Assembly: GCA_947475415.1 (NCBI GenBank) | Contig: CANJLH010000001.1 | Span: 62,001 to 126,000 of the forward strand | Direction of reading: 5' to 3' | Length of the DNA: 64,000 nucleotides | Origin: Caulobacteraceae bacterium | Lineage (GTDB): Bacteria > Pseudomonadota > Alphaproteobacteria > Caulobacterales > Caulobacteraceae | In this document: positions 62,129-64,000 of the stretch, piece after piece | How the letters are laid out: each line of letters opens with the position of its first letter | Position numbering within the stretch: the stretch's first letter is position 1 | The notes under the pieces: model-generated | Database searches by the model: none | What the model was told of the DNA's origin: nothing | Seen by the model: only the letters and a program-made list of their open reading frames with translations | Position numbers and translations under genes: made by a program

Positions 62129-63568
62129 TTAGACGGCGGCCTGGCGCCGCCAGGATATTGGCCCCAGGTCGGCGGCGACCTGCCGTTCATAAATCTCCAC
62201 GGTGGCGTCAGAAGCGTCGCCTCGCCTCGCGGCTAGACGCGCGCGGGCGATTTCCGCAGGAAGTTCGAGCCAGACTCCCTCGAACGCCACGCCTGCCGCT
62301 TTGGCCAACGATTCCGCCGCAGCCCGCCGGGCGGGGTCCATGAACGTGGCGTCTAGCACCACCGCGTGGCCGGCGGCCAAGGCGCGGGTGGCGTCGGTGA
62401 ACAGTACTCCGTGCACCGCTTCGTCGCGCTGCGGGGAATAGGCCTCGGGTGGCAGGCGCTCGTCAGGCGCGACGCCGGCCAGGCGCTTGCGGACCTCATC
62501 TGAGCGCAGGATCACCGCACCGGGTGAGACCCCAATCGCAGGCGCGACAGCACGTGCGAACGTCGTCTTGCCAGTCCCTGACAGTCCGCCGACCGCCATT
62601 AGGCTGGGCGGGGGCGGTTCGAGATGGGCCGCGGCCGCCGCCAGGTACCGCCGGGCGGTGGCGTCATCACCCGAGTTGGCGTTGACGTGGGCTCGCACCG
62701 CCGCGCGCATCGACAGCATCAGCGGCAGCAGCGCGAGACCGTCCCAATGCGCTGGTGGGAAGTTGCGGGCGGTTTCATCCAGCCAGGCCGAAAGCACCCG
62801 AACACCCGCGTCCCGGCGCCCTAGAAAATCAAGGTCCATCAAGAGGAAGGCCAGGTCGTAGAGGACATCGATCTCCGACAGCATGTCGTTGAACTCGATA
62901 CAGTCGAACAGCACTGGGCGACCGTCCTCAAGGAGGATGTTGCCCAGATGCAGGTCCCCGTGACAGCGGCGCACAAAGCCCTCAGCGCGCCGCGCTTCCA
63001 ACAGCCCAGCGCGCCGGTCAAATTCGGCGTCGGTGGCGGAGATCAGATCCTCAATCGCCTCCGCGCCCAGCCGCGGCGCGAGACCTCGCAGCAGCTGCGC
63101 ATTGGAGTTGATCGTATAGCGCATCCCTGCCGCGCCGCCGGCGTCCGCGCAAACGGGCGCGGCGGAATGGCTGCGCGCAACTGTCCGACCCAGACTCTCG
63201 CCAAGCGATCCGTCGATCACCTGCGGCTGCGACGACAACACCGCGTCGGCATCGAACCGTCGCATTTCCAGCACCGGCTCGACCAGCGGGCCCGAACCGT
63301 CCAGGTCTAGGCCGCCAGCCTCTGTACGCGTGATCCGGCGCACGGCGCGATAGATGTCCGGCGCCGTCGCTTGGTTGAACCGAAACTCCCGCTCCAGCGC
63401 CCATAGCCGCCTATCCAAGGTGGTGAAATCCACATAGCCGAGCGCCACGTGACGCTTGACCTTGAAGGCCACGCCAGGCTTCAAAAACACCCGGGCGCAG
63501 GCGGTCTCGATGACCCGATCGGCGCCGGCGGACAGAAGGGCCGCCACCTCGGCCTCCTGTGAATTCAT
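62129..63568 (-). CDS. APH-type phosphotransferase fused to AAA/P-loop kinase domain
   Basis: This is a 479-residue two-domain protein. Residues about 1-310 form an APH-like kinase with the canonical loop CHGDLHLGNILL and metal Asp in FDCIEFND. Residues about 325-479 form a P-loop kinase: Walker A GGLSGTGKTTFARAVA, DATFMDPARR and RRGDASDA near the end. This fusion is a known conserved architecture of unknown substrate. The ATG at 63568 overlaps the pdxH stop by one base. Confidence 0.9.
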   Translation of the reverse strand: MNSQEAEVAALLSAGADRVIETACARVFLKPGVAFKVKRHVALGYVDFTTLDRRLWALEREFRFNQATAPDIYRAVRRITRTEAGGLDLDGSGPLVEPVLEMRRFDADAVLSSQPQVIDGSLGESLGRTVARSHSAAPVCADAGGAAGMRYTINSNAQLLRGLAPRLGAEAIEDLISATDAEFDRRAGLLEARRAEGFVRRCHGDLHLGNILLEDGRPVLFDCIEFNDMLSEIDVLYDLAFLLMDLDFLGRRDAGVRVLSAWLDETARNFPPAHWDGLALLPLMLSMRAAVRAHVNANSGDDATARRYLAAAAAHLEPPPPSLMAVGGLSGTGKTTFARAVAPAIGVSPGAVILRSDEVRKRLAGVAPDERLPPEAYSPQRDEAVHGVLFTDATRALAAGHAVVLDATFMDPARRAAAESLAKAAGVAFEGVWLELPAEIARARLAARRGDASDATVEIYERQVAADLGPISWRRQAAV

Positions 63569-64000
63569 CAGGGAAACAGCCGCTCCTGCGTCCAGCCTGC
63601 GCCAGCGCGGCGGAAGACCAACCGCTCGTGAAGTCGAAATGGCCGGTCGCGCCAGAACTCGAATACCTGAGGGGCGACCCGGTAGCCCAGCCAGTGCGGT
63701 GGACGCGGGGGGCGGGACAGTCCGAACCTGAGACCCGCCTCGGCGATACGCTTCTCAAGCGCCAGGGGCTCGAGGATCGGGCGCGACTGGTCCGACGCCC
63801 AGGCTCCGATCTGAGCCGAACGGGCGCGGGAGGCGAAATAGGCATCAGCCTCAGCGGCGCTGACGACCGAAACCGGACCGCGGACCCTCACCTGACGGCG
63901 CAGGGACTTCCAGTGAAACAGGAGGGCAGCCTCGCCGTGGGCAGCGATCTGACGGCCCTTGGCGCTTTCGGCGTTGGTGTAGAATGTGAATCCTCGCGGA
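63568..64000 (-). CDS. pdxH: Pyridoxamine 5'-phosphate oxidase, 5' part off the window
   Basis: The gene enters at the right window edge. The visible 143 C-terminal residues read [47 protein letters not shown] and end WTQERLFP. These are diagnostic for PdxH (FMN-binding Arg and Lys, PLP-binding RVRG). It oxidises pyridoxamine/pyridoxine phosphate to PLP using FMN. It is probably the first gene of an operon with the APH-AAA fusion. Confidence 0.93.
   Translation of the reverse strand, partial: PRGFTFYTNAESAKGRQIAAHGEAALLFHWKSLRRQVRVRGPVSVVSAAEADAYFASRARSAQIGAWASDQSRPILEPLALEKRIAEAGLRFGLSRPPRPPHWLGYRVAPQVFEFWRDRPFRLHERLVFRRAGAGWTQERLFP

Noticed and set aside
1..64000. CRISPR arrays, tRNA genes, transposases or integrases
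   Set aside because: None seen; the only repeat with homology is the permease remnant at 38438-38514.

Overview
The window is high-GC, densely coded DNA with a strand switch every few kilobases. It looks like an alphaproteobacterium of the Caulobacteraceae (Phenylobacterium- or Caulobacter-like). The reasons are the mix of TonB-dependent receptors, many SDR, enoyl-CoA hydratase and SnoaL proteins, a DUF1345 membrane protein, a PccR-type regulator beside propionyl-CoA carboxylase, a Zur-like repressor, and frequent GTG/TTG starts behind good Shine-Dalgarno sites. This assignment is an inference from gene content. I saw no rRNA, tRNA, CRISPR array, transposase or integrase.

Layout. 1-3.3 kb: end of a MaoC-like dehydratase, then SDR / unknown / SDR. 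3.3-9.6 kb: an exported HtrA-like protease and a 1356-residue exported CHAT protease, head to head with overlapping start codons, followed by a VOC protein. 9.6-16.8 kb: enoyl-CoA hydratase, TonB receptor and a duplicated GntR regulator, then SnoaL, an APH-fold protein and a small membrane protein. 16.8-28.1 kb: accessory lipid or xenobiotic metabolism (sulfotransferase, luciferase-like oxidoreductase, LysR, two SnoaL proteins, enoyl-CoA hydratase, lipocalin-like, CoxG, acyl-CoA synthetase, TauD dioxygenase, class II aldolase). This ends in a two-TM TrkA_N-RyR protein that converges on a membrane-anchored TIR protein (28.1-29.0 kb). 29.0-29.5 kb is a gene-free stretch with a strong minus-strand intrinsic terminator.

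29.5-38.3 kb: a second APH-fold protein, small unknown genes, and the propionyl-CoA carboxylase locus (MerR, pccA, pccB with divergent pccR), then an exported DxDxDG-repeat protein. 38.4-40.6 kb: a TerC / zinc-finger / TerB operon with a structured leader, flanked by a decayed copy of the 3' end of the neighbouring ABC permease gene, which suggests insertion. 40.7-48.2 kb: ABC-2 transporter, two-TM channel, GT9 glycosyltransferase, Zur-like regulator, an atypical SDR, SppA and an aspartyl protease. 48.3-55.6 kb: a large TonB receptor and an opp-type peptide importer (oppB, oppC, oppA) interrupted by an opposite-strand gene. 55.7-64.0 kb: TIGR01244 phosphatase-like protein, a 49-residue lipoprotein, MBL hydrolase, DUF1345, aldo/keto reductase, VOC, acyl-CoA synthetase, SNase-Excalibur, an APH-AAA fusion, and a pdxH cut by the window end.

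The strongest candidates for undescribed systems are the CHAT/S1C exported protease pair, the RyR-TrkA_N/TIR convergent pair and the inserted TerC module. Several SDR and kinase-fold proteins have lost canonical catalytic residues.
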